64,000 bases of DNA from contig NZ_CP016474.1 of the NCBI RefSeq assembly GCF_001693255.1, positions 310,001 to 374,000 on the forward strand, in the 5' to 3' direction. Positions 17,844-25,976 of the stretch are shown piece by piece; position 1 is the first letter of the stretch; each line of letters begins with the position of its first letter. The DNA comes from Picosynechococcus sp. PCC 7003 (lineage in GTDB: Bacteria; Cyanobacteriota; Cyanobacteriia; Cyanobacteriales; MRBY01). The notes under the pieces are model-generated. The model was given only the letters and a program-made list of their open reading frames with translations, searched no databases and was not told where the DNA came from. Both the position numbers and the translations under genes were made by a program.

Positions 17844-18503
17844 CTACCAGTGGATCTGACTCAGGATGTAGCGGAGTCGGTCGTAGTCATCTTTGAGGAG
17901 GGTGCTGATCATGCGACCTACATCGATTAACCATTGGCGATCGCCTTTTCGGAGTCGATAAACTTCCCGCACTGCCGCGGCCATCAGGGATTCAGGGGGA
18001 ACCCAATTCACCTGCAAGAGAATCCGGAGAAATTCTAATCTATCTGTGAAGTGAATAATTTCGTTCGGCTCGCAATGGTAGACCGATTGGTGAATTTGGG
18101 GGGGGCGGGGCGGTAAATATTGAAACACTTCCCCCCGCCGACCATTCCGGCGATTACTGGGCATTTCGAAGCCGACGATGGCCGCCCGGAATTCCGTTTT
18201 GAGCATTGCAAAAATTTGCGGCTGCTGTTCCCGTAACTCTTCGAGGCTCATCCCCAAGGCCCTGGCTCGATGGACTGAATCAATGGGGGCGGTGGTGACG
18301 TAGGTAACCACCCCGTAGACGATATTGCCCGATTCTTCGTCATAGGATTTTACCCAACTGCCAAAGGGAGGCATTACCGGAAAACTGAGGTCTTCTGGCT
18401 CCAAACATTGGGCGGTGAACTCAGTGGTGGTGGTTTCAATGACCTCGGCAATGTGATCGGGGTGGCGATCGCCAGGGGAAAATTGGGGCAAGGGCAGACG
18501 CAT
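17844..18503 (-). CDS. HAS-barrel domain protein, conserved in cyanobacteria
   Basis: About 219 aa. The N-terminal ~110 residues (HIAEVIETTTTEFTAQC.., GSWVKSYD, NIVYGVVTYV) match the HAS barrel, the small beta-barrel found at the start of HerA helicases and ATP-synthase subunits, here with no ATPase domain after it. The C-terminal part is helical and basic. The ATG at 18503 is used; a TTG at 18515 is possible. It is 18 bp downstream of ndhS, so the two are likely cotranscribed. Function unknown. Confidence 0.75.
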   Translation of the reverse strand: MRLPLPQFSPGDRHPDHIAEVIETTTTEFTAQCLEPEDLSFPVMPPFGSWVKSYDEESGNIVYGVVTYVTTAPIDSVHRARALGMSLEELREQQPQIFAMLKTEFRAAIVGFEMPSNRRNGRRGEVFQYLPPRPPQIHQSVYHCEPNEIIHFTDRLEFLRILLQVNWVPPESLMAAAVREVYRLRKGDRQWLIDVGRMISTLLKDDYDRLRYILSQIHW

Positions 18504-18521
18504 AGGATGAGCCAAAGGGGC

Positions 18522-18692
18522 TTATTTTGTGACTTCAAGCTCCGCGAGGTTAAAGGTAATCAGTTTATCCCAGTTACCCCCTTCAAACAGAACTGCCGCC
18601 CGACCATCGCTGACCCGTTGGACGAGGCCCTTGAACCGATAAAAGGTGTCATCGGGGTTGATTACGCGCACCATGCTACCAGGGAGAATCAT
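18522..18692 (-). CDS. ndhS: NAD(P)H dehydrogenase-like complex subunit NdhS
   Basis: A 56-aa protein, [15 protein letters not shown] at the start and [14 protein letters not shown] in the second half. It has the SH3-like fold and conserved face of NdhS (Ssl0352 in Synechocystis; CRR31 in plants), the peripheral subunit that forms the ferredoxin-docking site of photosynthetic NDH-1 used in cyclic electron flow and respiration. The length is normal for the cyanobacterial form. The ATG at 18692 is the only sensible start. It lies 18 bp upstream of the HAS-barrel gene on the same strand. Confidence 0.93.
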   Translation of the reverse strand: MILPGSMVRVINPDDTFYRFKGLVQRVSDGRAAVLFEGGNWDKLITFNLAELEVTK

Positions 18693-18746
18693 CGCTTCCA
18701 AACCTTTTACTGAAATGACTAAGAAATTTTACCTATCATAGCGCGT

Positions 18747-19412
18747 TCAATTGGTGTTGCTCGCTGAATCTGTCAGGCGATCGCCTTCATTGTTTGGCTG
18801 GGGTAGGGACTCTGGTAGATAAATCGTGCGAATATCCGCTGGCAATTCCTCTAAAACCAATTGACGTCCTTGGTTGAGCCAATCTTCTACATCCTCAACG
18901 GTTAAATACTCCCCCTCGGCCTGGAGGTGGGCAGAAATGCGGGTCGAGCTCCAGTGAAAATAATCCGCGAGCACCACAATCAACCGGGGCAGTGGCGGGA
19001 CTAAATCCAAGGCTTGTTCCAGGTAACACCACAGGGGCGGCGTTGTCCGTTTAATGTCGTAGTTGATGCTGGCCACCGGCGGAATCTCAAACTGATTTTG
19101 GTAGGCCGTCACCACTTCCAGGAGCCACTGCTGTAGGGATTGAAACCCCTGGGCTTCTAAATCGAGGGTGCGCAGTTCGTGGAAAATTTGCCGCCAGGTC
19201 AGGGCAAAAAGATAATCCGTTTGCACAGGCGATCGCCCCCCATGGCCAACGAGGGTGTAGACCAACGGCGCATATCGACAAAAAATCCCCGTAAAATACT
19301 TCCCTTGATCCAAATAGCGTTGACAAAAAGTCAGCAGATCCGAATCGCTATAATGGTTGAGGGCCAAAATCAGTGGATGATTGGTTTCAGAAAAACTCGG
19401 AATCTGAATCAT
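18747..19412 (-). CDS. Conserved cyanobacterial protein with weak ECF-sigma-like layout
   Basis: A 221-aa protein without a secure family. The N-terminal third (LLTFCQRYLDQGKYFTGIF..LVYTLVGHGG..LFALTWRQIFHELRTLD) resembles sigma-70 region 2. A later segment (LPRLIVVLADYFHWSSTRISAHLQ) has the leucine-rich helix-turn-helix spacing of region 4. Critical promoter-contact residues cannot be confirmed. The C-terminus is polar and probably disordered. The ATG at 19412 is preferred to a TTG at 19421. If not a sigma factor it may be a degenerate relative. Confidence 0.55.
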   Translation of the reverse strand: MIQIPSFSETNHPLILALNHYSDSDLLTFCQRYLDQGKYFTGIFCRYAPLVYTLVGHGGRSPVQTDYLFALTWRQIFHELRTLDLEAQGFQSLQQWLLEVVTAYQNQFEIPPVASINYDIKRTTPPLWCYLEQALDLVPPLPRLIVVLADYFHWSSTRISAHLQAEGEYLTVEDVEDWLNQGRQLVLEELPADIRTIYLPESLPQPNNEGDRLTDSASNTN

Positions 19413-19494
19413 GTCCTGCAATAATGCCTAAAAAGTGCCTGTGCGGCGTCACTTGATTTTAATCATAAGCGATTCACCTCCAAACGTTTGTTCC

Positions 19495-20076
19495 ATGATC
19501 GTTGCTCTTTCTGCATTTTTCCCTCCCTCAATGGCGGCATTTTTCCCCGCCTTCGATAGCCTGTTTTCTACCCAAGGCATCATGGTGATGTTGCTCTGTG
19601 CCTATGGGGTCGCCATGTGGATGTTTCTGACCACCGCCCCCAAAGTCCACACGATTATGGTTTCGGATCTAGAAGTCGCCCGGGGATTTTATGAAGGGAT
19701 TTTGCAACTCCCCGTCGCCGATGTCCCCCTCCATTACTACTACAACTATGAACAAACCCTAGGGGCTGCGAGCCTTGACCCGATGTATATGGGAGCCAGT
19801 CCCATGGCGATGGGCCGCACTGAAACCTTGGGAGGCGCAGATGGGTTGTGGTACCAACTGAAAAAAAATACCCAACTCCATGTGGTGTCCGGGGCGAGCC
19901 TCGGGAAAAAAAATCGCCACCGCCACGTTTGTTTCGATAAAGATTGTTTAGAGGCGATCCTGCTCCGTATCCAGGCCCGCCGCCTCAAATATAAAATTCG
20001 CCAGGAGAAACCCTTAAACTTCCTGGTCAAAGACTGGGATGAACGGGTGATCGAACTCGCAGAAGTTATTAATTAA
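19495..20076 (+). CDS. Membrane-anchored glyoxalase/VOC-like protein
   Basis: About 193 aa. A hydrophobic stretch (GIMVMLLCAYGVAMWMFLTT, about residues 27-46) predicts one membrane anchor. The rest has VOC-superfamily features: VHTIMVSDLEVARGFYEGILQLPVADVPLHY at the start of the fold, and KNRHRHVCFDKD then LNFLVKDWDERVIELAEV at the end. VOC proteins are metal-dependent lyases or binding proteins; clear metal ligands are not evident. The ATG at 19495 is used, with a GTG at 19435 possible. The stop codon is 15 bp from the convergent nadB stop. Confidence 0.7.
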   Translation: MIVALSAFFPPSMAAFFPAFDSLFSTQGIMVMLLCAYGVAMWMFLTTAPKVHTIMVSDLEVARGFYEGILQLPVADVPLHYYYNYEQTLGAASLDPMYMGASPMAMGRTETLGGADGLWYQLKKNTQLHVVSGASLGKKNRHRHVCFDKDCLEAILLRIQARRLKYKIRQEKPLNFLVKDWDERVIELAEVIN

Positions 20077-20091
20077 TTCGCCAGGGGTTTA

Positions 20092-21765
20092 TCAGGGCAA
20101 CTGCTCCAGGCGCGACGATATGGAACGTTGTAACGTTTCTCCTTCAATTAACGTATGCACTTGCCAAGCGACCTCGGGGTTGGGATAGTCAGTGCGATAG
20201 TGACCGCCACGGCTTTCAGTACGCCAGAGGGCACTTTTGAGGATCAAGAGGGCAACATCGGTGAGGTTACAGGTTTCTGCGTAGAGGCGAATTTGCGGCT
20301 CGGCATCGGGATGGCTTAGGTGGATCTGCTGTGGGGGATGGCCCTGTAAAAATTGCGCCAGGGGCATTTGCTGGAGTTGCTTTTGCCAGGTGCTTACTTG
20401 GGCGATCGCCTCCTGTAAAATTTTCTGTTCTCGACAAATACCGGCGCTTTGCCAGAGCAATAGGGGCAGATCGGCCCGGATTGTTTGGACTTTGACAGAT
20501 AATTTGTTCCAGCTGGCGGCAATGGTCTGAAGCTCAGGATTTTGCACTACCAAGGTTGATGGTTTTGGTTTGAGATCCCGCAGTTGCGCCGCAAACACCA
20601 GACATTCGAGTAAGGAGTTGCTCGCAAGGCGGTTTGCGCCATGGACGCCCGTACTCGCAGTTTCACCAATGGCATACAGCCCTGGAATCGAGGTTTCACA
20701 GTCTGTATTGGTGGTGATGCCTCCCATCCAATAGTGGGCGGCGGGGGCCACAGGAATTGGCTCCGTAAAGACATCCACTCCCCACTCAGCACACATCCGA
20801 ATAATATTGGGAAAACGACGGCGGATTTTTTCAGCGGGGATCACACTCAGGTCGAGGTAAACATGGGCATTGGCCGGATCGCCGGCATTTTCGGCTAGGT
20901 AGCTAAAAATAGCGCGACTGACCACATCACGGGGAGCCAGTTCACCGTCGGGATGGTAGTCAAAGGCAAAGCGATCGCCATTGAATCCCAACAGATGTGC
21001 CCCTTCGCCCCGCACTGCTTCACTAATCAAAAAATGGGGGGCATTTGGTTTCGTTAAGGCTGTGGGATGAAACTGAAAAAATTCGAGATCCCGTAACTGA
21101 GCCCCCGCCCGCCAAGCCAGGGCCACCCCATCCCCGGTACTAACGGTGGGATTTGTGGTTTGGGCGAAAATTTGCCCGCCGCCCCCCGTGGCTAAAATCA
21201 CGGCCCCCGCTGCAATCCACCGAATGTGATGATCAAATAAAACGCTGACCCCTTGGCATTGCCCCGTTTCATTGCGCCAGAGTTGGAGAGCAAAGGCCTG
21301 GGCGACAATATGAATATTCGAACGTTCAACCACCTGCTCGATCAAAGTGGTAATAATCGCCTTGCCAGTGGTGTCGGCAGAATGCAACACCCGGGGGCGA
21401 GAATGGGCCGCCTCCAGGGTCATCGCCAGCTCCCCATCCCGGCGGTCAAAGGCGACGCCCATGGCCACCAGATGATCAATGGCTTCTTTGGCGTGGTTAA
21501 CTAAAAATTCAACGGCTTCAGGATCACACAGGCCCGCCCCAGCTTTCAGGGTGTCTTGGAAATGCAATTCTGGGGAATCCAAGGGGGCGATCGCCGCCGC
21601 AATCCCTCCCTGGGCCCACTTACTCGATCCGGTGCGTAGCTTTGCTTTGGTGATGAGACCCACCTGTAAATGACTCGGTAAGGACAACGCCGCATACAAG
21701 CCCGCTGCGCCACTCCCAATGACAACAACATCAAACTGAGTCGGCAAATTGGTCACACTGGTCAT
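20092..21765 (-). CDS. nadB: L-aspartate oxidase
   Basis: A 557-aa FAD enzyme that oxidises aspartate to iminoaspartate, the first step of de novo NAD synthesis with NadA. The FAD motif is VVVIGSGAAGLYAALSL near the N-terminus. Motifs SSKWAQGGIAAA, HFLISEAVRGEGA, PVAPAAHYWMGGI and GIYAIGETASTGVHGANRL-type residues mark the succinate-dehydrogenase/aspartate-oxidase flavoprotein fold. The C-terminal helical domain includes the SRGGHYR.DYP motif. The ATG at 21765 is preferred over an upstream TTG. The gene stands alone, as is common in cyanobacteria. Confidence 0.96.
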   Translation of the reverse strand: MTSVTNLPTQFDVVVIGSGAAGLYAALSLPSHLQVGLITKAKLRTGSSKWAQGGIAAAIAPLDSPELHFQDTLKAGAGLCDPEAVEFLVNHAKEAIDHLVAMGVAFDRRDGELAMTLEAAHSRPRVLHSADTTGKAIITTLIEQVVERSNIHIVAQAFALQLWRNETGQCQGVSVLFDHHIRWIAAGAVILATGGGGQIFAQTTNPTVSTGDGVALAWRAGAQLRDLEFFQFHPTALTKPNAPHFLISEAVRGEGAHLLGFNGDRFAFDYHPDGELAPRDVVSRAIFSYLAENAGDPANAHVYLDLSVIPAEKIRRRFPNIIRMCAEWGVDVFTEPIPVAPAAHYWMGGITTNTDCETSIPGLYAIGETASTGVHGANRLASNSLLECLVFAAQLRDLKPKPSTLVVQNPELQTIAASWNKLSVKVQTIRADLPLLLWQSAGICREQKILQEAIAQVSTWQKQLQQMPLAQFLQGHPPQQIHLSHPDAEPQIRLYAETCNLTDVALLILKSALWRTESRGGHYRTDYPNPEVAWQVHTLIEGETLQRSISSRLEQLP

Positions 21766-22089
21766 TCCTTTGGGGCAGAGGGTGGGCAATAAATTCTAAT
21801 CACTATAGCTTTAAACTGCAGCGAACTGTGAGTTGTCACTAGCCAGCAATGGCGAATGGTTGATTTCACAACTATGGTGCAAAAGAAAAACATTTCTGCA
21901 ACTGAATGAACAAAAAAAATCCCCCCAGAATGGAGGGACTTACTTTTTTTTCGGGGTGTTGGAAAATTTTCCTGGCTGAGATTAACGAGAAGTCAGCCAT
22001 TGGGAAAATAACTTGAAACTATAGCCGCAGTAGATGAACATCATGGGCAAAATTGACCGAAATCAACAAATTTTCAGGAAATAATTGAT
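21766..22089. other. 324-bp gap between nadB and dps
   Basis: It contains the nadB upstream region and the dps terminator described separately. Nothing else gene-like is visible; the remainder is AT-rich. Confidence 0.5.
21912..21938 (-). terminator. Rho-independent terminator of dps
   Basis: On the minus strand TCCCTCC, a 5-nt loop, GGGGGGA and then eight T residues form a typical intrinsic terminator, about 150 nt after the dps stop codon. Confidence 0.65.
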
Positions 22090-22581
22090 TTATCGCACAA
22101 TGCTACTAAGCATCCAGGCTTGTTTTTCATGATCACGGATCCGGCCACTGAGGAGTTCTACCGTAGAAACATCATGGTTTTGTTCTGCCTGTTGCAGGAC
22201 ACCCTTCAGCTTCTCGGTGAGGGTGATGTGGTCATTGGAGAGCTCAGCGATCATTTCTTCGGCGCTGGCTAGGCCACTGGCTTCCTTGAGGGAGCTCAAT
22301 TCTAGGAACTGATGGAAAGAACCAGGAGCGGATAGTCCTAAGACCCGGATGCGCTCGGCAATGTCATCTACGGCGATCGCCAATGCTTGATACTGCTCTT
22401 CAAGTAGGTTGTGGATACCGTAGAACAGATTCCCTTGGACGTTCCAGTGGAAATTCTGGGTCTTGAGGTACAGCAGATAGGTATCTGCCAGAATGTGAGA
22501 CAAAGATTGGGCGATCGTTAAGGATGCCTCTTGGTTTTGGGTCGTTGTACCATTGATCGGTGCTTGTAAAGTCGTAGCCAT
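22090..22581 (-). CDS. dps: Dps-family ferritin-like protein
   Basis: A 163-aa four-helix bundle that assembles into a 12-subunit shell storing iron and shielding DNA from oxidative damage. The ferroxidase-site motif sits in NFHWNVQGNLFYGIHNLLEEQY, and the paired acidic residues in AVDDIAERIRVLG; both are intact. A good AGGAGG-type site lies upstream (TTTAGGAGGAAAA), with a rather long spacing to the ATG. The next genes upstream on the same strand are also stress-type proteins. Confidence 0.95.
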   Translation of the reverse strand: MATTLQAPINGTTTQNQEASLTIAQSLSHILADTYLLYLKTQNFHWNVQGNLFYGIHNLLEEQYQALAIAVDDIAERIRVLGLSAPGSFHQFLELSSLKEASGLASAEEMIAELSNDHITLTEKLKGVLQQAEQNHDVSTVELLSGRIRDHEKQAWMLSSIVR

Positions 22582-22808
22582 AAAGTATTTTCCTCCTAAA
22601 TGTTATTAAATGGGTTTGGTAAATGTGTTTAAAAAGCCCTGTGTAAGTAGGGTGAAGTCATTTGCTTCGACCCCTGGGCCAAACAGAGTTGCGCTTTAGG
22701 ACAGCCTGAGAAAATAGAACTCAAGTCCTGCGGACAAACTCCGTTTTAAGGTTTGGAATTCACGGTTTTAAGATGATTCGGTGTTTCCAATGGAAGTCGA
22801 GGTTCGAC

Positions 22809-23630
22809 CTAGGCCTGTTGTAGGGTTTTGGGTTTTGCCCAAATGCCTTGGCTGTTCTGCTTGTATTCGTCCTCGACCCGCATCCAGGCACGGTAAGCAG
22901 CAACGTGTTGATTTTGCTTTTCTTTGTAGACCTGGTTGTAGACTTCGACAAAGGTTTCTTGGGCCGCGTCAGAGAGGCGTGAGCGCACAGACTCCGGTAG
23001 ATCTTCAGTCGAGTTGACTCGTCCCGTATCAAAGCGGGAGATCAAGAAGTCTTTACAGGAGAGGATGTCTGTTCCCCCTTCTGCCTGGAAGAGACTTTCT
23101 AATTTCGTCGCAGTACCTTGACTCGTTTCAGCGGTCAGCATCAGACCACCGGCTTTAATCTTTGTTTCGTAAATGGCTGCCTTTTCTTTGGGCATTCCGA
23201 GGCTGACCAGGGCAGAAATAAGTCCGACACCTGCGCCACCGGCGATCGCCCCGCTAGTTGCGCCGAGCAGTGCCGCACCGATGGGGCCACCAGCGACCAC
23301 TGTACCAATGAAGGGCACAAATAGGACACCGAAGCCACTCAGGGCACTGAATAGGGTTCCGAAGAGGGCGCCATAGATTGCGCCGGACTGCAGACCTTCT
23401 TTAATGAAATCTGCCCGACCGAAGAAACCGGTGATTTGGGTTTCTGACTGCAAATTCTTACCGATGATGGAGATGTCTTCTCGCTTGACTCCCATATCGA
23501 GCAACTGCCGCAGTACCTTGTTCGCCTGCTGGCGATCCTCAAAGATCGCAGAAACAGTACAGGGTACTTTTGTCTGGAGATCAGTCGTTTGTTGATTGTT
23601 TTGATTCTGATCAAGCGTTGCCGTAGTCAT
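22809..23630 (-). CDS. Glycine-zipper stress protein with C-terminal ChaB domain
   Basis: A 273-aa protein in three parts. Residues about 20-75 form a small alpha/beta domain (VSAIFEDRQQANKVLRQLLDMGV, EDISIIGK) as in general-stress proteins of the GsiB/YflT type. Residues 80-155 are glycine- and alanine-rich hydrophobic zipper (SGAIYGALFGTLFSALSGFG..) likely to enter membranes. The C-terminus (LPESVRSRLSDAAQETFVEVYNQVY, YRAWMRVEDEY) matches the ChaB domain. It may be an osmotic or salt stress envelope protein; the combination is cyanobacterial. Exact role unknown. Confidence 0.8.
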   Translation of the reverse strand: MTTATLDQNQNNQQTTDLQTKVPCTVSAIFEDRQQANKVLRQLLDMGVKREDISIIGKNLQSETQITGFFGRADFIKEGLQSGAIYGALFGTLFSALSGFGVLFVPFIGTVVAGGPIGAALLGATSGAIAGGAGVGLISALVSLGMPKEKAAIYETKIKAGGLMLTAETSQGTATKLESLFQAEGGTDILSCKDFLISRFDTGRVNSTEDLPESVRSRLSDAAQETFVEVYNQVYKEKQNQHVAAYRAWMRVEDEYKQNSQGIWAKPKTLQQA

Positions 23631-23678
23631 GGATTATCCTCTTATTGTCTCGTTTGCGTTTCGTCGTGAGACAGAGGA

Positions 23679-23999
23679 TTAGAAGTTGTTGACGGCTTTT
23701 TGGAAGGATTGATCTAATTCTTGCCAGGCGCTTTCAAAGCCTTTCTGCAACTCATCCCAAGCCGATTCGCTGGCATTCTGGAGTTCGTCGAATTTCTCTT
23801 GGGCAGCATCCCGCTTGGCGGTCAGCTCTTCTAGCATATTGTTGTATTTGAGCTTACCGTCTGCCTCCGCTTGGTCGACTTTGGCGCGAAACTCATCAAT
23901 GCGGGCGTCGATTTTATCAATCTGTGCCTTGACTTTCTCTTTATAGAGTTTTTGATTTTCTGCGTTTTGTTCTAAGTTCTTATCTAGTTGGTTAGCCAT
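23679..23999 (-). CDS. Small coiled-coil stress-type protein
   Basis: A 106-aa, almost wholly helical, highly charged protein (ENQKLYKEKVKAQIDKIDARIDEFR.., heptads through residue 75) with a C-terminal amphipathic helix repeating W/F residues (SAWDELQKGFESAWQELDQSF). No known catalytic domain. The ATG at 23999 is used; an AAGGAGG lies about 16 nt upstream, a spacing also seen for dps. The location beside dps and the ChaB-domain gene on the same strand suggests a shared stress regulon. Confidence 0.7.
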   Translation of the reverse strand: MANQLDKNLEQNAENQKLYKEKVKAQIDKIDARIDEFRAKVDQAEADGKLKYNNMLEELTAKRDAAQEKFDELQNASESAWDELQKGFESAWQELDQSFQKAVNNF

Positions 24000-24440
24000 A
24001 AAGTAAGGCTTAAACCTCCTTGTCTGCGTATTTTTCAAAAATCAAGCACTGGTCAGATTCAATATTCAAAATATTACTTTGAAATCAAATTTGTTTTTGC
24101 TTGGCTACAGTTTTAATATTACGAAATATTCCAATTAAACACATCTATCGATAGGCATAGATCGCCTCTGAAAGCTTTGTTTTTCAAGGGTTTCAAATTT
24201 AAGAGCATTACTTTTGTGATATTTATTCGGTTTCCCGAACCTTAACCGAACTATATTTTTGCGGTGTTTATTTTCGTTTAAAAGATACTTCAGCTAAAAG
24301 CTTTTGTCGCTGATTCTACAGCAGAATAATATTAACAAGTTCTCATCGGTGATTCAGAACGATGGGACAAAAAAAGAGGCCGCCTGGATGACGACCCCCA
24401 AGAGAAAACTTTTTTTGAGCAAGAAATCTCGAATTTTTAA
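24000..24440. other. 441-bp AT-rich intergenic region
   Basis: No ORF or RNA gene is recognised. It includes the promoter region of the coiled-coil gene and, at its far end, the terminator of the DUF4079 gene. HIP1 sites are absent. Confidence 0.5.
24369..24399 (-). terminator. Rho-independent terminator of the DUF4079 gene
   Basis: On the minus strand a G-rich arm (GGGGGTCG) pairs, with G-T wobbles, with CGGCCTCT and is followed by a run of seven T residues, about 40 nt after the stop codon. Confidence 0.6.
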
Positions 24441-24920
24441 TTAAAAGGATAAACCGAGATTAACGCCAAGGGCGGCATGGACAACGAGTAAGGCGATCGC
24501 CGCTGACCCTACATAGGCATGTACCGTGCGGAGGGAATCTTTGCCAAGGAATTTTGTGATCGATAGCGCACCGTTGGCCATCAACAGCCCAATGGCGATC
24601 GTGCCCGTCCAGAAGTGAGGACTTTCAAAAATTGGCTCTCCTTGCATGACCAAAGAAAGAACGCCCCCTGTCCAACCCAGGCTGATAAAGGTTGTGAGCC
24701 AGAGCGCTGCTTTCTTGTGCCAGTAGGCACTTTCGTTTTTTGTGCTGACATCCTCACTGCGGCGAATCTGCCAACCTTTAACGGCGGCGGAACCGCCAAC
24801 GGCGACAATGACAATGCCCATCATCAAGGGGTGCCCCCAGTGGGTAACGATTTCTGGGATCGGTAAAGTGTTGAACCAAGCGGCAATTGGTTCTAGATAG
24901 GGACGAATGAACTCACCCAT
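24441..24920 (-). CDS. DUF4079 family membrane protein
   Basis: A 159-aa protein with about four transmembrane helices (HPLMMGIVIVAVGGSAAVKGW; ALWLTTFISLGWTGGVLSLV; FWTGTIAIGLLMANGALSI; YVGSAAIALLVVHAALGVNLGLSF). The His residues in HWGHP, HKKAALW and VHAALG resemble haem-b membrane proteins, and DUF4079 members occur throughout cyanobacteria. A cytochrome-like role is a guess. It stands alone, with its own terminator. Confidence 0.78.
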   Translation of the reverse strand: MGEFIRPYLEPIAAWFNTLPIPEIVTHWGHPLMMGIVIVAVGGSAAVKGWQIRRSEDVSTKNESAYWHKKAALWLTTFISLGWTGGVLSLVMQGEPIFESPHFWTGTIAIGLLMANGALSITKFLGKDSLRTVHAYVGSAAIALLVVHAALGVNLGLSF

Positions 24921-25056
24921 GTTATTTCTAAAAATTTTCTTAAAAAGTTTGCGTCCTCTATCTTAGAGGATTCGTTAAACCGCCCACGACTTTAGGCCCA
25001 AAGAAATATGGCCAATGGATCACAAATGGCTGGGTGTGGTGATGGTTAGGCAACAG

Positions 25057-25608
25057 TTAGGCGATCGCCAAAATTTTTTCCCGGAGCGTTTGGTCTTCGG
25101 TAAAGGTCTGGTTGGTGGCCGCTAAATTATCCAGGAGAGGCTGCAGATAAACCTGGAGCGGCTGCACATCATCGGGTAGGGAAAGGTCTGGGGTGATATC
25201 GAGAATCCCCTGGGCGAGGAACCAACGCTTTTTAATATCAGGATCCGGAATGACTACATTTTCCGCCTGGATCACCGCATCATTAAAGAGCAAAATATCG
25301 AGATCCAAGGTGCGGGGGGCATACTTATCGGCGGTGCGGACTCGACCAAGCTTTGTTTCGAGCGATCGCAGCACATCGAACTTAAATGATGTCGCCTCAT
25401 ACTCCGTTTCAACTAAGACGACACAGTTAATGTAATAGGGCAGATCCTTGGTCGGCGGTTGGCCTGGAGCCGGAATCGCGTCCGTCACAAAACATCGCGA
25501 TACCGCTTTGAGCTGACAGAACGGCTTTAATTCCGTCATGGCTCTCAAGATATTGGCTTCCGGTTGAATATTAGAGGCGACGCTGAGGTAGACACGATTC
25601 TGGGCCAT
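25057..25608 (-). CDS. folK: HPPK, 2-amino-4-hydroxy-6-hydroxymethyldihydropteridine diphosphokinase
   Basis: A 183-aa cytosolic folate-pathway kinase. It transfers pyrophosphate from ATP to 6-hydroxymethyl-7,8-dihydropterin. The signature APRTLDLDILLFND is near residue 100, with VYLSVASNIQPEANILRAM at the N-terminus (family: LSLGSN). The Gly of that motif is Ala here. It is the last gene of folM-folB-folK, 5 bp after folB. Confidence 0.93.
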   Translation of the reverse strand: MAQNRVYLSVASNIQPEANILRAMTELKPFCQLKAVSRCFVTDAIPAPGQPPTKDLPYYINCVVLVETEYEATSFKFDVLRSLETKLGRVRTADKYAPRTLDLDILLFNDAVIQAENVVIPDPDIKKRWFLAQGILDITPDLSLPDDVQPLQVYLQPLLDNLAATNQTFTEDQTLREKILAIA

Positions 25609-25613
25609 GGTTT

Positions 25614-25976
25614 CTAACGCTCCCGGTAGATCGTCACTGCCGAAGCTTTTGCGAAACGCAGGGCACCGGGTTTATCAATGGTGACTTCTACCTTTTCCAC
25701 AAGGGGATCGGTAAAGCAAATATCGGCGACGACCTGGGCCATTTTTTCGATCAAATTGTAGCTAGAAGGTTCAATGGCCGCCAAAATCGCCTTAGTGATT
25801 CGTTTGTAATCAACGGTGTCATCGATACTATCGGTTTGGCCCGCTTTGGTGAGATCCGCGTACATCACCACATTGATCACCACATCCTGTTTTTTGGTGC
25901 GTTCTTCCGGAAAAATGCCGATAATGCAGCGCAATAGCAGGTCACGAATATAAATTTTATCGAGGCTTTTAGACAT
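25614..25976 (-). CDS. folB: Dihydroneopterin aldolase
   Basis: A 120-aa T-fold enzyme that cleaves 7,8-dihydroneopterin to 6-hydroxymethyldihydropterin and glycolaldehyde. IYIRDLLLRCIIGIFPEER contains the active-site Glu region (family G..P.E...), and EKVEVTIDKPGALRFA holds the Lys-Pro motif. It overlaps the preceding folM stop by 8 bp and precedes folK by 5 bp, so consecutive folate steps are translationally coupled. Confidence 0.94.
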   Translation of the reverse strand: MSKSLDKIYIRDLLLRCIIGIFPEERTKKQDVVINVVMYADLTKAGQTDSIDDTVDYKRITKAILAAIEPSSYNLIEKMAQVVADICFTDPLVEKVEVTIDKPGALRFAKASAVTIYRER

